Origin: Rhopalosiphum padi
Taxonomy: Eukaryota > Arthropoda > Insecta > Hemiptera > Aphididae
Direction: 5' to 3'
Assembly: GCF_020882245.1 (NCBI RefSeq)
Contig: NC_083597.1
Span: 63,156,152-63,220,151, forward strand
DNA length: 64,000 nt
The notes beneath the pieces are model-generated. The model ran no database searches. It saw only the letters and a list, made by a program, of their open reading frames with translations, and was not told where the DNA came from. Shown here one piece after another: positions 23,740-35,580 of this stretch (position 1 is the first letter of the stretch; every line of letters starts with the position of its first letter). Both the position numbers and the translations under genes were made by a program.

Positions 23740-24010
23740 AGCGACGACTATGACGATGGTAAGGGTGCGTGGGAGGAGCGGGTTCGTCGGGCGGAGAGGA
23801 CGGGAGGGGCGCGATTGGCGGACGGAAATTTCCGCGTACTTTAACGACTTCCCTTGTTTTGTTCGACCGGCCGCCGCCCGCGTGTTCTTATTGGTCAGCG
23901 TTCGCTACCGTTACCGTCTTTTCCGGCATACACCGCCGCCGTCGCCACAACTTTCTTTCCATCCCCTCCCCCACTTCCTCATAACCGTCTGCCACCGAAT
24001 CAACCCCGCT
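23740..24010. promoter_or_regulatory. CpG-rich promoter-like island
   Basis: A GC-rich block between AT-rich flanks. It contains ATTGG (inverted CCAAT) at about 23,814 and 23,889, and a 12-bp palindrome CGGAAATTTCCG at 23,823-23,834 whose core GGAAATTTCC resembles a Rel/NF-kappaB site. Three overlapping open frames run through it, as expected where stops are rare. No ORF is preferred. A promoter or enhancer is the most likely reading, by inference. Confidence 0.35.
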
Positions 24011-24059
24011 TCAAAGCCATACAACGTTTTTTAAATCGTATTCGATATTATAATTTTTT

Positions 24060-27000
24060 TTCGTCGGATTTTTAGGAATTCTCCATTGCAAATCGGTTTA
24101 CCCCTAGACTGGATGGGACGAGGCAACTAAACGTACGGCCGTGCCACGTCTGTAGTTACTCATAATATGCGTAACCCACGTGCCTACATACGCCGTACAC
24201 TAGTACACTACTACACATACAAATATTATATAACAATACTGTTATTTATCTTAATTAGTCTTTTATTATCCGTAAACAGTTCGAAAGATGACTGACGCCC
24301 ATCCAGAGGTATGTAGAACTGTTTGTAATTATTAAACCAAGTGAATTTGTATAGAGGTGTTGCGTTTTTTGTAAAGACTCGTTGTTGATGCTGTAGATGT
24401 AAATAAAAGGATTTTATCAACCCTTTCTACCGAAACTTATTAAACGTTTTTTCTATTTTGCCTACTCATACCTTCATATACAAAAGTATTTCAACAATTT
24501 AAACTTTGTATTATATAATATACAAAAATTGACTAATTTAATTGCGATTTTTTATGAAATTTGTAATTTTTAGTTTCCATAAACATATATAATTATAAAC
24601 TTATAAATAATAATATAAGTTTAATTAATTGATTACTTTTTCGATCGAGATAATTTGATATTATGGGCACAAGAATACAATTTATTTACCGATACAATTT
24701 AGCAGAGTAGTACTGAATCGCTACATATTTTATAATGTTATTTATAATACAAATTGGATTAATCGTGTTTGAAACCGTATACACTAACATAAAGTTTAAA
24801 AATGGGCCACTTGTGAAATAATAGTATTTTAATGGTTTTTTTTATCGTGCAAGACATAAAGCCAATTTCCATCGATGCGACTCTGAAGTGTTAAAAAAAA
24901 TTGTACAGTAAAATTATAAATTACTCGGAAATATAATTTTTTAAAGTTGTGACACAAAGTATATTTGATTTTTTTAGTATTCATCTTACTATTATATTAA
25001 TCTTAGAAGAACACTAAACGTGTCGTGACATCTACCGGAGAAACAAAATTGTAATCACTATCGGTCTGTTATATTATAGACGTATAAAATTATTTTTTGG
25101 TAACATAAAAAGATGATTTTATTCGTATGCAAATTATTATTATCCTTTAAAAGGTTAAGATTTTTTTAATCGAAAATAATAAGTTGCCTTAAAATGACTT
25201 TAATGTCTGTAATTACCAATTTGTTAATTTAAATGAATTATGACTCCTAGAGCGCGCCACCAATATAACGTATAATATGTTAGACTAATAACTACCCTCC
25301 GTATGATGTAATTCTTATTATAAAACACAGAATAACGTAACAAATATACTTATTTACAAATTTAAAAAAAATTATTAGAATTTCTTTTTTTAATTACTCA
25401 CTAAAATATACATATTGAATATGTAGGTTTATATATAATATGTGTGTATATTAGCTACCTAAGATTATAATGCTTATAATATTCTATAACAAAAAAAAAA
25501 TAATTCCTTTTTACACATACAAATTAAATAATATTAAAGTATTTTACCAAAATATACATTAAAACACATTATTAAAAATACTTTAAATGGTAAGCCTTTT
25601 TTAGTGGAGAAATATTGCAAGAATGTAGTAAGCTGCGGCAAAAGTATCGCTCAGTGGAAATTACTCGAACAGTGTACAAGTTTATCATATTCCGTTATTA
25701 TTGAATTAGAAAAATTACTTGATTTAAAAATATAATATAATATCTGTTAAATAAAATATCTTCAGACTGATTATATGGCGTTTATAGGTTTGATTTTAAC
25801 AGAAAATTATTTATTATAAAAAAAAAAAAATTATTTGTAACGGTTGCAAGTTAAATTATTTTTATATACGATCTTCTAAAATAGCACTTATTTTGCCATT
25901 AGTTTTAATTTTTTTTTTTTAGATATTATACAAATATTAAAACTACTTTCTTTATTGATAAAAATGTACTAATAGCATTTTATTCATACACTGTTTTGGA
26001 ATAATACAAAAATTAATTTGTTGTCACGAAAAAATATCATCAATCGTATTGTCTCTTTTTTAAGCTATGCTTTAGTTTACAAAAATTAATTATCGTTCAT
26101 CAAGTTTATTTTAAAAGATTGATATTTATTAACTTAAAATTTAAGAACGATTAATAATACACGAATACCGCAATTTTTTTTTTATGACATTTTTAAATTA
26201 TATTTTAAGTAGGTATTAATAAATATTTTATACTATTGTGAATTCAATAATATACTTCAAAAAATTATTTATATTGCCTATTATAAGAAAAAAATTGTTC
26301 TTATATTATATTATTATTATGGGTTATTAAATCATTTTTATTTTGAACTTTTATAAATTTATACCAGTTTTTAATTAATGCATATCATATTATTAAATTA
26401 AAAATTACAAGTTGATATTGTTTTGTTCGTACAGTTAGCCGTTAAGTATGATTTTTTTTTTTAAGTCTAACGCAGTAGTTAACTTGTGCTATAACGTTAA
26501 CATTTGTTTTAGCATAAAAGGTTAGACACCAACCTTCCTGCTGTATTATTATTCAAAAATAATAAAACCGGTTCTACCCTATTTTATTGTTAAGAGATTT
26601 GTTTGTATTAGACATCTAACATATAATAATTATTGCAAAAAGTGAGTCGTAAAATTGCAAAGAATCAGGTTTTAAATACTAAAAAAAATATTTTGATTAT
26701 TATTTTTTTTTGTCGCGTGTCAACTAAAATAAATAGGCCTTTTGTTATAATGAGAAATACCTAAGATATTAAATATAAAAAAAAATACCTATCGTGATTT
26801 TTTAAGTGAACAAATTTACAAAATGGACTCAAACAGGTGAATCGCGAAAAAAAATATTTTGTTTTTACTGATTAATGAAATATATTAAAAAAAAAAAATC
26901 ACTTACTCGACTGATGAATTATTATAATATAGTAGACTTGTGATCGGCCGACGGCGAGAATATACTGTGGTGTTCCACGATTTTTCGCCAATACTGCGGT

Positions 27001-27075
27001 GAGCGCGTGAACGTTAGAAAAAAAAATTAAAAATTTTTGAAAAAAATTAATTAAAAAACCGAACGAAAATAAAAA
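24060..27075. other. AT-rich desert
   Basis: Low-complexity AT-rich DNA with many A and T runs. The only frame of note is a 64-codon minus frame at 24,226-24,420 without coding signal. TE remnants may be present but none could be delimited. Confidence 0.55.
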
Positions 27076-27079
27076 AAAA

Positions 27080-27660
27080 GAACCGGTGTCGTATTATAGT
27101 AGACGATGGTAGAACGCCGGGTGTACGATCCGCGAGTTTTCGACGAAACGGAAAAAAAATTTTTAAATAATAATATTAGTGATACGAGTTTGTGGTATGT
27201 AATTGTTTTAGCGGGATCACGCGAGCGACGGAACGAGAAGACGACGATGTGCCGGCATTACGTTCGCGGACCGAGTGAGAGACTGACGCGACACTTAAGA
27301 CTTACGCCGCCGCCGGTGTAGGCAGTGGCGGTGGCAGCGGTGGCGGTGTTCGGCCGACTTTGGCGCCCGAGAAGACGCGCGCGGCGCCGTGGAGGGCTTT
27401 ACCCGCAGCTTTTCCGGGCAGGCGCGCTGCGGAAAAAAGCCGCCCCAAGAAAGAAACGCGTGGGCAGGCGGTGTTGGTGCGCGGGCGGCAGTGGGCCGGT
27501 ATTCAGGCGCCATCTGTCCGACCGGTCGACGGCCGCGCAAAACACTGGTCCTGGATGGCCGAACCACCTGGGCCGCGACCGCGCTAGTGGCCAGCGCTAC
27601 GCTGAGAACGTCGTCGTTGCGACCGTTCTGCGCCGACCTATCATCAGGAAAACGACGATA
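27080..27660. promoter_or_regulatory. GC island, probable promoter or first-exon region
   Basis: About 580 bp of CpG-rich DNA isolated in the AT-rich desert. Stops are absent over 75-118 codons in several frames on both strands, which reflects composition, so no frame can be chosen by openness. A plus-strand ATG at 27,106 opens MVERRVYDPRVFDETEKKF and reaches a plausible donor TTTGTG/GTATGT near 27,196. On the minus strand CGGC/GTAAGTC lies at about 27,304. The island has the size and position of a transcription start region, direction unknown. A GGTGAGC donor-like string is also present at about 26,999. Confidence 0.4.
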
Positions 27661-27699
27661 ATAATAATAATATACGAATGATTCTATGAAATGAATGTT

Positions 27700-28310
27700 C
27701 GCTATTATATTATGGTAACCATAATATTAATATCTATCTCTCTAATGTAATATTAAGATTTTGAACCAAATTTATAATTCCGATTTAGATTATAAGGTCT
27801 ATCTGAATTCGCCAATTTTGACCTGATTTTATCAAATCACTTATAATGTAATAAGTGAGAAAATTATCAGGGCTCGTACGTAGGTTTTTTTAATTTTCAA
27901 CGATATTTTAATTTTTTAGCAAGTTATGTATATGTAAATTATTGCCATTTAAAAATGCTCATAAAGTCATTACTCATAATTTATTAAAAATCATAAAAAC
28001 TGATGTATCTACAATCAGATTAAATTTTTACCTTTTAATTAGATATTTGAGAACGATAGATTAATAATAAAAAATTGAAATTTTCCGGGAAGATAAATTT
28101 TTGAAAGAAATAACTATATTATGCGAACGCCCTTTTAATCTCACGCGCATAGTAATATTATAATAAAATAGGTTATACAAAGACAACTACGATATTTGTT
28201 TTCAACTAAAGAGTTTCTATTCACCATTCAAAACATGTGTTTACTTTTTTCTCCGTGTAACGAAAGCGTATTATAAAGATATTTTTCGTAGACAGACAGC
28301 ATTATTATCT
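27700..28310. other. AT-rich spacer
   Basis: No feature supported between the GC island and the tandem duplication. Confidence 0.5.
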
Positions 28311-28319
28311 TGTAGAATT

Positions 28320-28780
28320 TGACAGATTTTTATATATTTAATAAATTCAAGTGCTAAATAATTTACGCATATTTTCTCTGTATATTATATTCAGAAAACC
28401 ATTTTAGATTAAATTTATCCAAATCCGTATGTAAATGATGTAATACTATCTTGAAGTGTCCGCCCACTAGTAGATAAGGTACATCATTACTCATCTACGT
28501 GACTACGTATCGTTTTATTTTGTTATTTTGTCTACAATGTTTGTAAGCGATAAAGCAGACCGATTTTAGTATAATATATTTTACGTATATTCTCCTGAAT
28601 ATTTTCAAAAAATCACGTTAGATTCATTTTATCCAAATTAGCGTGCAAATGATGTAATACTATCGTGCGGTGTTCGCCCACTATTTGATAAGATACATCA
28701 TTATACATCTACGTATCGTTTTATTTTTGTGATATGGCTGACCGATTTTACTTTAATATATTCGCTATTATCCAGAATTC
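28320..28780. repeat. Tandem duplication, unit about 214 bp
   Basis: Two diverged copies are anchored by ATGATGTAATACTATC at 28,435 and 28,649. They share CGCCCACTA, GATACATCATTA/GGTACATCATTA, CATCTACG, TACGTATCGTTTTATTTT and a GACCGATTTTA junction; a third partial unit starts at about 28,739. Each copy holds an inverted repeat, ATGATGTA against TACATCAT, about 50 bp overall with a GC-rich loop. The loop differs between copies while the arms are intact. Could be a decayed mobile element or a short satellite. Confidence 0.8.
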
Positions 28781-28799
28781 AGACGAGTGTATATCGCGT

Positions 28800-29740
28800 T
28801 GATATATATATATATAATAATTATAATCAGATCTATTAAACTAGAATAAAACAAAAATACGAGTTCGGGGGTTAGGTAAAATATTAATAAATTTGTTTAA
28901 ATTAATTAAATAATTTCATAAATTTTTTAATTTGTTAAAAATAAACAATTTGTTCTAATAATATATTTGTTATATACCTATTATGTACCGATAAATTTGT
29001 GCATACTTATAATAATTACATGTTAACTAGTCTTACTTAGGACCTAGAATTGTTTAAGTTTTACAATAACATTATTTATAGTAATACGCGTGTGTTAAAA
29101 AAAATAATACAATAAAATGATAAAATGTAAAAATAATAGTTTAGCCTAATGTTGGATTTTAATGCTGAGTCAAGTTTTAACATAAAATCATCATCACATA
29201 CCCGATAAATATATTCTTTGTGTATTTAGCGTTTAATTGCATTAAGGATTTCTTACATTTAATTATTATAATTATATTAATTTAATTTTTATTTAAAATA
29301 TTTTCAATAAATTTCTGACATCTGTCCTCTAGAATAACATTTATGTAAATCATATTACCTATATATTGTAGTCACAGTCATATAATATGTTATTTAATCA
29401 GATTAAAATATAATTCATCAAACTGACAGTATTCAGAAATACATCCGTTATTTAATATATTCTTTTATTTAAAATAACTATATTAATAAATTTATTTATT
29501 TCATATATTTTTGTTTATAAAGATTGCATGAGTTAAGTGTAATTAATAAATTAATGTGTAAATATGTATCATATGATTCTAAAATGAAAATATACATAAT
29601 ATATTATAATTTACTCTTTAAAATTAATTATAAACGTCTGATATAAATGATATAATTTTCTTAGTTTCAGACTATGTGTAATAGAAGTAAATACATAATA
29701 AATTCGTTGGTGTGTAATGATATTAGAATATTATTATTTT
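28800..29740. other. AT-rich desert
   Basis: Nothing beyond A/T-rich low-complexity sequence was seen. Confidence 0.55.
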
Positions 29741-29754
29741 TATTGGAATGAATC

Positions 29755-29960
29755 GATCGTCTTAGTGTAAGGGGACCCATATAGGCAACCTCAAGACTTT
29801 TGTGCCATATAAGCCGTATACACGGAGTTATATGCGAATCACCCTACTGTGAAGTCACCCTTGACTAGTGGTAATTTGATATCCGCTACTTAGCCGTCTT
29901 CGTTTACCACCATTTCCGGTTAAAATCCAATCCCTACCTACCCGAAATTCAACCGTAAAT
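29755..29960. other. Isolated non-AT-rich segment of unknown origin
   Basis: About 200 bp of ordinary composition in the middle of a long AT-rich desert, with sharp edges. It contains AAGGGGACCCATATAGGCAA, CACGGAGTTATATGCGAATC and GAAGTCACCCTTGACTAG. On the minus strand it includes AGTAGGGTGATTCGCATA, reminiscent of the terminal motif of the transposon family at 30,508. No frame is long or protein-like. A mobile-element remnant is the likeliest reading. Confidence 0.3.
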
Positions 29961-30507
29961 ATATCTAAATACCTATTCATGTATTGGTATTATTATAGAT
30001 ATGATTATATTATGAATATGTTAATTTAAGGTATATAATTATGTATATGACTATACAATTTTTTTATAATTTAAATTTTTATCAACTTATTGTAAATATT
30101 TTATATTTACATCATTTCAAGCTGTTCCTAAATTACTAAAAATTACATTTACTGAAATTTTACTTCAGTGTGTCAAGGATTTAGTATTTATTTTGCTACT
30201 ACTAATGATATTTTCAAAACTATTTATTATAGTTACAAAGTATCAGTTTTTAACAACATTTATGAAACGTTTGTTTGATTTGTTATTTAAAATATACTAC
30301 ACATGATAATATTAATTTAAATGTAAATTATTCTATGTATACATAACATTATACATCATTAAGATATTTGAACTACACAGATGTTTTAAACTAGACAATT
30401 TTACACTCTAAATTAATATGTATTTGTAATTAAGTTAATCATATTAATGACACCTACTTTTAAAATAAAATATGTAACGACATGTAAGTAGGTGCCTAAT
30501 GTATAGT

Positions 30508-31138
30508 AGGGTAATTTGTCAAGCATACTCACCCCCTTTTTACTTAAATATTATTAATTTATTAAAATTAAAATTTTTGAAATTTTTAAGTGTATTCAAC
30601 CTAATTTAACTATATTTTAAAATATTTTCAAGGACCTTTTTAATATTCAAAGAAATTCATGTGATGATACAATGATACAAACTTTTTTTTTTTAAAAGAA
30701 AACTACACTTTTAAGTTTAAACTGCAAATTGTTAAGTAAATGATTTTTATGAAAATTTTGATGTAAGACCCTACTAAAATTAAAATTTGAAATAGTATCT
30801 AGTTTCTGAATTATTAAACTTTATGTGCTAAGGATAATACTCATTTTACTAAAGCCCTTTTTACACAAGATATATGTAGTATTTAGTTTAGTACTTATTT
30901 AACTCATCATAAAATGTTAATTAATTATTTTCAAAATTCCTTAGTACTTATTTTAAATTAGAAACTTGAATTTGAATTTCGTTTTATAATCGCATACAAA
31001 TTTACAAATTAATAATTTTCTCAAGTCATGTTGAAAACATGATCTCAGAATAAACTTAAAATTTCCAAAAATAATAATTTTTAATAAATACATAATCAAT
31101 GGAGACAATAAGGATGGGCATGTTTGGTGAATCACTCG
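30508..31138. mobile_element. Non-autonomous DNA transposon, copy A (MITE-like)
   Basis: The left end AGGGTAATTTGTCAAGCAT matches, with mismatches, the reverse complement of the right end, CGAGTGATTCACCAAACAT. Inverted similarity continues inward (for example TTGAAATTTTTAAG against TTTGGAAATTTTAAG), so the arms are long. Internal blocks such as TTTTGATGTAAG and TTATGTGCTAAGGATAATA recur in copy B. There is no transposase ORF. Copies B and C confirm the boundaries. The superfamily is not assigned because a clear target-site duplication was not found. Confidence 0.75.
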
Positions 31139-31149
31139 AGTTCACAAAA

Positions 31150-32025
31150 TTAAAGATAGACGGAGGGTAGAATTTACATTTGACTGATCGAAAACACCAA
31201 ATCACGATTCACACTGAATAGTGAGTAGGTACTACCCTACCGTATACTTATGTGTTAAATTACGCGTGCAAAACATATTATTGTAAATAAATAAAAAACA
31301 TTATTACTATAAATAATTTAATATTACTAATATGTGATAAAGCTACTTGGTATAATAATAATTATAAATTGTTGTTAGGTATTAAATTTTATCATACAAA
31401 TATATTTAACATAATACAATTTATTTTATTAATTAATTTGTCTCTGTAAAATAATATAAAAAAAAATATTTTTATGGATTTGCGATTGTCATTGACATCG
31501 ATTACAGGAATTTGAAAGAAATATTTTTATTGAAAATGTGTATTATACGACTAATTGGAATTTATCTTTTGAGGGTTGTACACATTTGAAGAATAAATTT
31601 AAAAACAATTTAAACGATTTTAATACAATGCAATATTAATTGCAGTAATGTGTAAACGCTTTTAATTGATACCACCTATGCCTATGGATGACGTAAGAAA
31701 TATGTTGGGTTAATAAGATTCATAGCTGATTTCTTCAAATGGAGACGTATTACTTTAGTCTATTACTATACTTTATTAAGATGTTGAAAAAGAATTTGAA
31801 CAATGGCATCGTTTCTGAAGTGTACGATTAACCGAATCTCACATACCGAAGAGATGACCTGCGATAAAATCGGACTATTTGCTGATTTACATTATTATGA
31901 ATTATTATGTATGCCTATTGCCTATACATAATATTTCACAGCTAAGGTACAGCGTATAAAATATTCTAATATATTTTTATAAATAATTGTAATACTGTAA
32001 TATTATTCGTGTTTTAATATTATAA
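31150..32025. other. AT-rich spacer
   Basis: No gene seen. If the minus-strand donor at 32,038 is real, this is the start of a downstream intron on that strand. Confidence 0.5.
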
Positions 32026-32038
32026 TAGTATGACTTAC

Positions 32039-32071
32039 CTGCAAATGGACGTGTATCGGACGATCGGACGG
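32039..32071 (-). other. Candidate 33-nt microexon
   Basis: On the minus strand a branch-point match CTGAC (32,098-32,102) is followed by a T-rich tract (TTATTTTTTTTTC) and TACGTCCGCAG. The branch A lies 27 bases from the AG. The 33-base segment that follows begins CCGTCCGATCG and ends CATTTGCAG. It is followed directly by GTAAGTCATAC, a full consensus donor. Thirty-three is a multiple of three and all three frames are open (for example PSDRPIHVHLQ), so it could be included or skipped without a frameshift. The upstream exon would lie in the same GC island and the downstream one to the left. No homologue is known to me; the exon could also be untranslated. Confidence 0.4.
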
Positions 32072-32174
32072 CTGCGGACGTAGAAAAAAAAATAACTGTC
32101 AGCGAGTAAAAGCGATCGATTAGAACACTGTGCCGCGAGTTGTGGCGGACGCGACGTCTGTATCGACGGCACCG

Positions 32175-32426
32175 ATGGAAGATGATGGACTATATATAAT
32201 ACGGATACGGACCAGTCGTACCACGGTTACCGCACGTGCGTCGTTCGGTCACTGGTTGCCGGTGGTCCAAGGAAGTCGCGCACGGGGTGTAGTCAGACGA
32301 CGACTAACAAGACGGACCCGACAAAAAAATATGCATAACATCGTCACGGAGTCGATGGCGAGGAAGTCGTACGTACGCGCGCATATTATTATTATTATTA
32401 TTATTTTAACGGTCTCCGGAAGATAA
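32175..32426 (+). CDS. Possible ORF, 83 aa, in GC island
   Basis: ATG in good context (ACCGATGG) opens MEDDGLYIIRIRTSRTTVTA and continues Arg-rich to a stop at 32,424-32,426. The tail includes a poly-Ile run from an ATT repeat, which weakens the case. It lies on the opposite strand from the microexon. Openness is expected in DNA this GC-rich, so coding status is doubtful. Confidence 0.15.
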   Translation: MEDDGLYIIRIRTSRTTVTARASFGHWLPVVQGSRARGVVRRRLTRRTRQKNMHNIVTESMARKSYVRAHIIIIIIILTVSGR

Positions 32427-32456
32427 GATACGGCTGCGGCTGCGGTGCGTTAGGGT

Positions 32457-32464
32457 TGACGTCA
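32457..32464. promoter_or_regulatory. TGACGTCA, CRE-like site
   Basis: Perfect CRE octamer in the middle of the GC island; the nearest gene-like signals are on both strands within 400 bp. Confidence 0.4.
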
Positions 32465-32617
32465 CGGGCCGTCGCGCCGCCCCTCGTCGCGTTACGGACT
32501 ACGATTTTGGCGGCGGCGTTCTTTTTTCTTCCAGAAAAGACTCGCGTGGGCGCTGTGCCACCGTCCCGCTCATCCTTATACCGCTGTTATATTAGATTAT
32601 TATTATTATTTTACTAG

Positions 32618-32650
32618 CACGCGCTCTCCGCTCGCGTTGGCTGTGGTCCG
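32618..32650 (+). other. Second exon-like 33-mer, plus strand
   Basis: The acceptor is ATTATTATTATTTTACTAG ending at 32,617. The 33 bases begin CACGCGCTCTCC and end GGTCCG, and the donor is GTGAGTTTCC. It is open in the frame HALSARVGCGP. The donor lacks the usual AG before GT, so it is weaker than the minus-strand candidate. Confidence 0.18.
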
Positions 32651-32834
32651 GTGAGTTTCCTCGCGCTCGCGCGTGACACGCGTCCGTGGACAGAGGAGCC
32701 GTTAAAAAAAAAACAACTTAACAACATAAAATATTTTCGTTGAAACAACAATAATACTTGAGACAGCGCGTAAACTAGGAAGACAGTTAAGGACAGAGTT
32801 CGAGTCATAATTATATAGTCACGACGGTCGGGCT

Positions 32835-35575
32835 AAGAAAACACCAAACGGTTTTCTCGTATCATGATATAGTTACCTACTATAACATAACGTTATAAAT
32901 GTCATAATAAACCAATACTATGTATGTGTTGTGTGTCGCGTTTTCGCCGCGAAATGATAATATTATTACATCACTGAGTTATATATATATATATATAATA
33001 TTATTATTATAGTTTTCACAACATTTCTCGCCTAGGTCGGCTTTGAAGTAGGTTTATATTATATATTTGCTATGTTATATAGAGATATTATTGTCTTAAC
33101 ATAAATAAAACAAGTGCCTACTTAGTACTTGGCTACTTATATAGTACAGATCTCGTTAATGTATTTATTATTAAAACTTAGAATTTTTTGTTAGGATCTT
33201 GTGTCTATAAAAATTTTAAAGAAAGCATTAAAAATGATTATTGTTATATTCTTTTAAATTTAATATACAGAATTAATCTATCGATTAAATTGTACTAAAA
33301 AAAGTTATTAAAAATAAAAATAAAACTCCGGATAAGCAATAAAAAATTATAATAGCTAGAAAAAAAAGCAATACGTGAAAATTTATAATATCTCGTAAAT
33401 GTTGTGTATTCTGTTCTACGTTGTATATTATGATTCGAATTTTTACTAAACATAATATACTACTCGTATTAAACCATTTGAAAAAAATTTAAATACTTAC
33501 AAAGCCCGAACTTTATACTTCTAAGTATACTGTATATAAATATATTTTAAAAATCTATACTACGAATATTACATTTTAAATTGTTGATAAATTAAAATTA
33601 TTATGTAAAAAATAAAGCTTGAAAATATTATGAGGGTCTAAAATTCATTAACTGTGCTAATGTATACACTAATTTACTATACGACATGTCTTGATTTCAG
33701 CAACATTGTTAAGTACCTACTTATACCATATACCTGTATCTAGCACGTGCCTCATTGTTTACGCACATATAATCGTGCGTAACCCTTAAAACTCCCCTTC
33801 GGCACACGAATAAACTAGTTTCGTCGCGGTTGTCGATGTCACACAGAATTTTGTATACAATACAGTATTTGGATACCGGTTCAACGTGTGATCTTTATCT
33901 GGGGATGATCAATCTCTACTCTGTAATTTTATGTAGAGATATATTATAAACTACAATATATAGGTATATTCAATATTAACAACAATTTACAATTTACTTG
34001 ATAATTTTGAAACTTGATTGAAAACTAAATTTATAAGCCATGAATGGTGTGCTGTATTATAAAAAATTATGTATTTATTAAAATTAAAATTTTTTAAATA
34101 CATATATACTTAACCGTTGAGAGCTCTAGTAAACTTATTATAAAGACCATATTTTAAATACTTAGGTATAATACTTTTATTATTTTTATATTTCAGCCGT
34201 TTAGAATTCGCTTGTGATAGACGACATTTTTTTCAAAAGAGGACTATCTTTTTGTTAATTTGAACTAGGTATGCATTTCAGTTTCAATTTTACAGTATAC
34301 ATAAGTATTTAAAAAAAAATACCGGTAAAATATACTTATCAATGTTCAAGGTAGTCTTTAAAAAAAGATATAAAAATTAACGGATTTCGAAATATAATAG
34401 TTTTTAAATTCCCCTTTAAGTTTTTTAAATTAGAATTTAAATAAATGTATAATCGGACCTACATAAAGCCATCTAATAGTTTGTACCATATAATAATTAT
34501 ATTTTAACTATTAAGTTCATTATTTAACTGCAATATGTCGATTCATTTCTGGAGTGGTAAGTCGGCAAGTAGCGTCGAATATATTATTATGGTGACAGTC
34601 TTTGTTTATCAACCACCGTGTGATTCTAGTGGCTTCTCACGATTATAGAAATAACGAGAATGGCCAGTCGTCAACTTGACTTCCGGTTCCGGAAGATACG
34701 AGTAAATATCCATTTACACGTAACAAAATTTTTTTCTTATCTAAAATTTTTTATTCTATTTAATATATCAATATATGATATACTTATAATGTAATGTTAA
34801 TGTTAACTTAATTTAAGTATAAATTATACATGTAATAATATAAAATTATTATGTTAAAACCTAAGTTTAATACGAGTATACATGCGAGTATATACTTGCT
34901 GGTTACCCAACTACGGACAGTATTTTGCTATTGTTTAATTGTTATACGTTATAATAGGTTTATCTATCAATGTTTATTAAAATAAAGTTCTGTGAAAAAT
35001 TCTAAAAACTACGTATCCGATATATTTCATTATAATAGTTATAGGTATTTATGAACCATTCGAACGAAATGTATGTGGATGTGAAAGCACTCCTTCCGTT
35101 TTAGGCATGGCATTTATGATAGAAAAATATAACATCAATAATAATGAATAAAAGCAACCAATAATTTTAGTTATGTAATAATTTAAGATTTGCAATAAAA
35201 AAATAAAATCAATTTCTGTCGATTCATTGTAAAAAAGTATAATTATTTCGGGGGCTATTAAATTATTTATATACGATAAATAGCGAGGACTTTCCTAGTT
35301 TTGTTGATTCGATATTTTAGAAATATGATATTGATATATTATACGTACGAGTACATAGGTACCTATTACTTTACCTGCTAAAACTGTGTTTGGCTATTAT
35401 TTGACGTGTTGGGTTTACGTGTAGAAATTATTCCAACGTCATTATTTTTTCGATAAACCATAATTTTCCATATTTTGTATATCTATGTCATTATGAGAAT
35501 AAAACATTGACAATTTTTTATCTGTGGTATTAATCGCAGTCGTATGGTCACAAAAGTGTACTTAAATATTATGTA
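32835..35575. other. AT-rich region
   Basis: No gene is supported. A mixed patch lies at 33,750-33,910 and another near 34,600-34,700. TAGGTACCTA occurs at 35,356-35,365. Otherwise low-complexity AT-rich DNA. Confidence 0.5.
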
Positions 35576-35580
35576 TTTAT

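Larger units (their letters stand above)
32030..32830. promoter_or_regulatory. GC island with splice signals on both strands
   Basis: About 800 bp of CpG-rich DNA bounded by AT-rich sequence. It carries a TGACGTCA site at 32,457-32,464, GATTTTGGCGGCGGCG at about 32,502, a plus ORF of 83 codons, a minus ORF with a signal-peptide-like start (MTRTLSLTVFLVYALSQVLL, from about 32,805), and one exon-like 33-mer on each strand. This is the most gene-like part of the window. It probably contains a transcription start, perhaps divergent; that is inference from composition and motifs. Confidence 0.45.
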
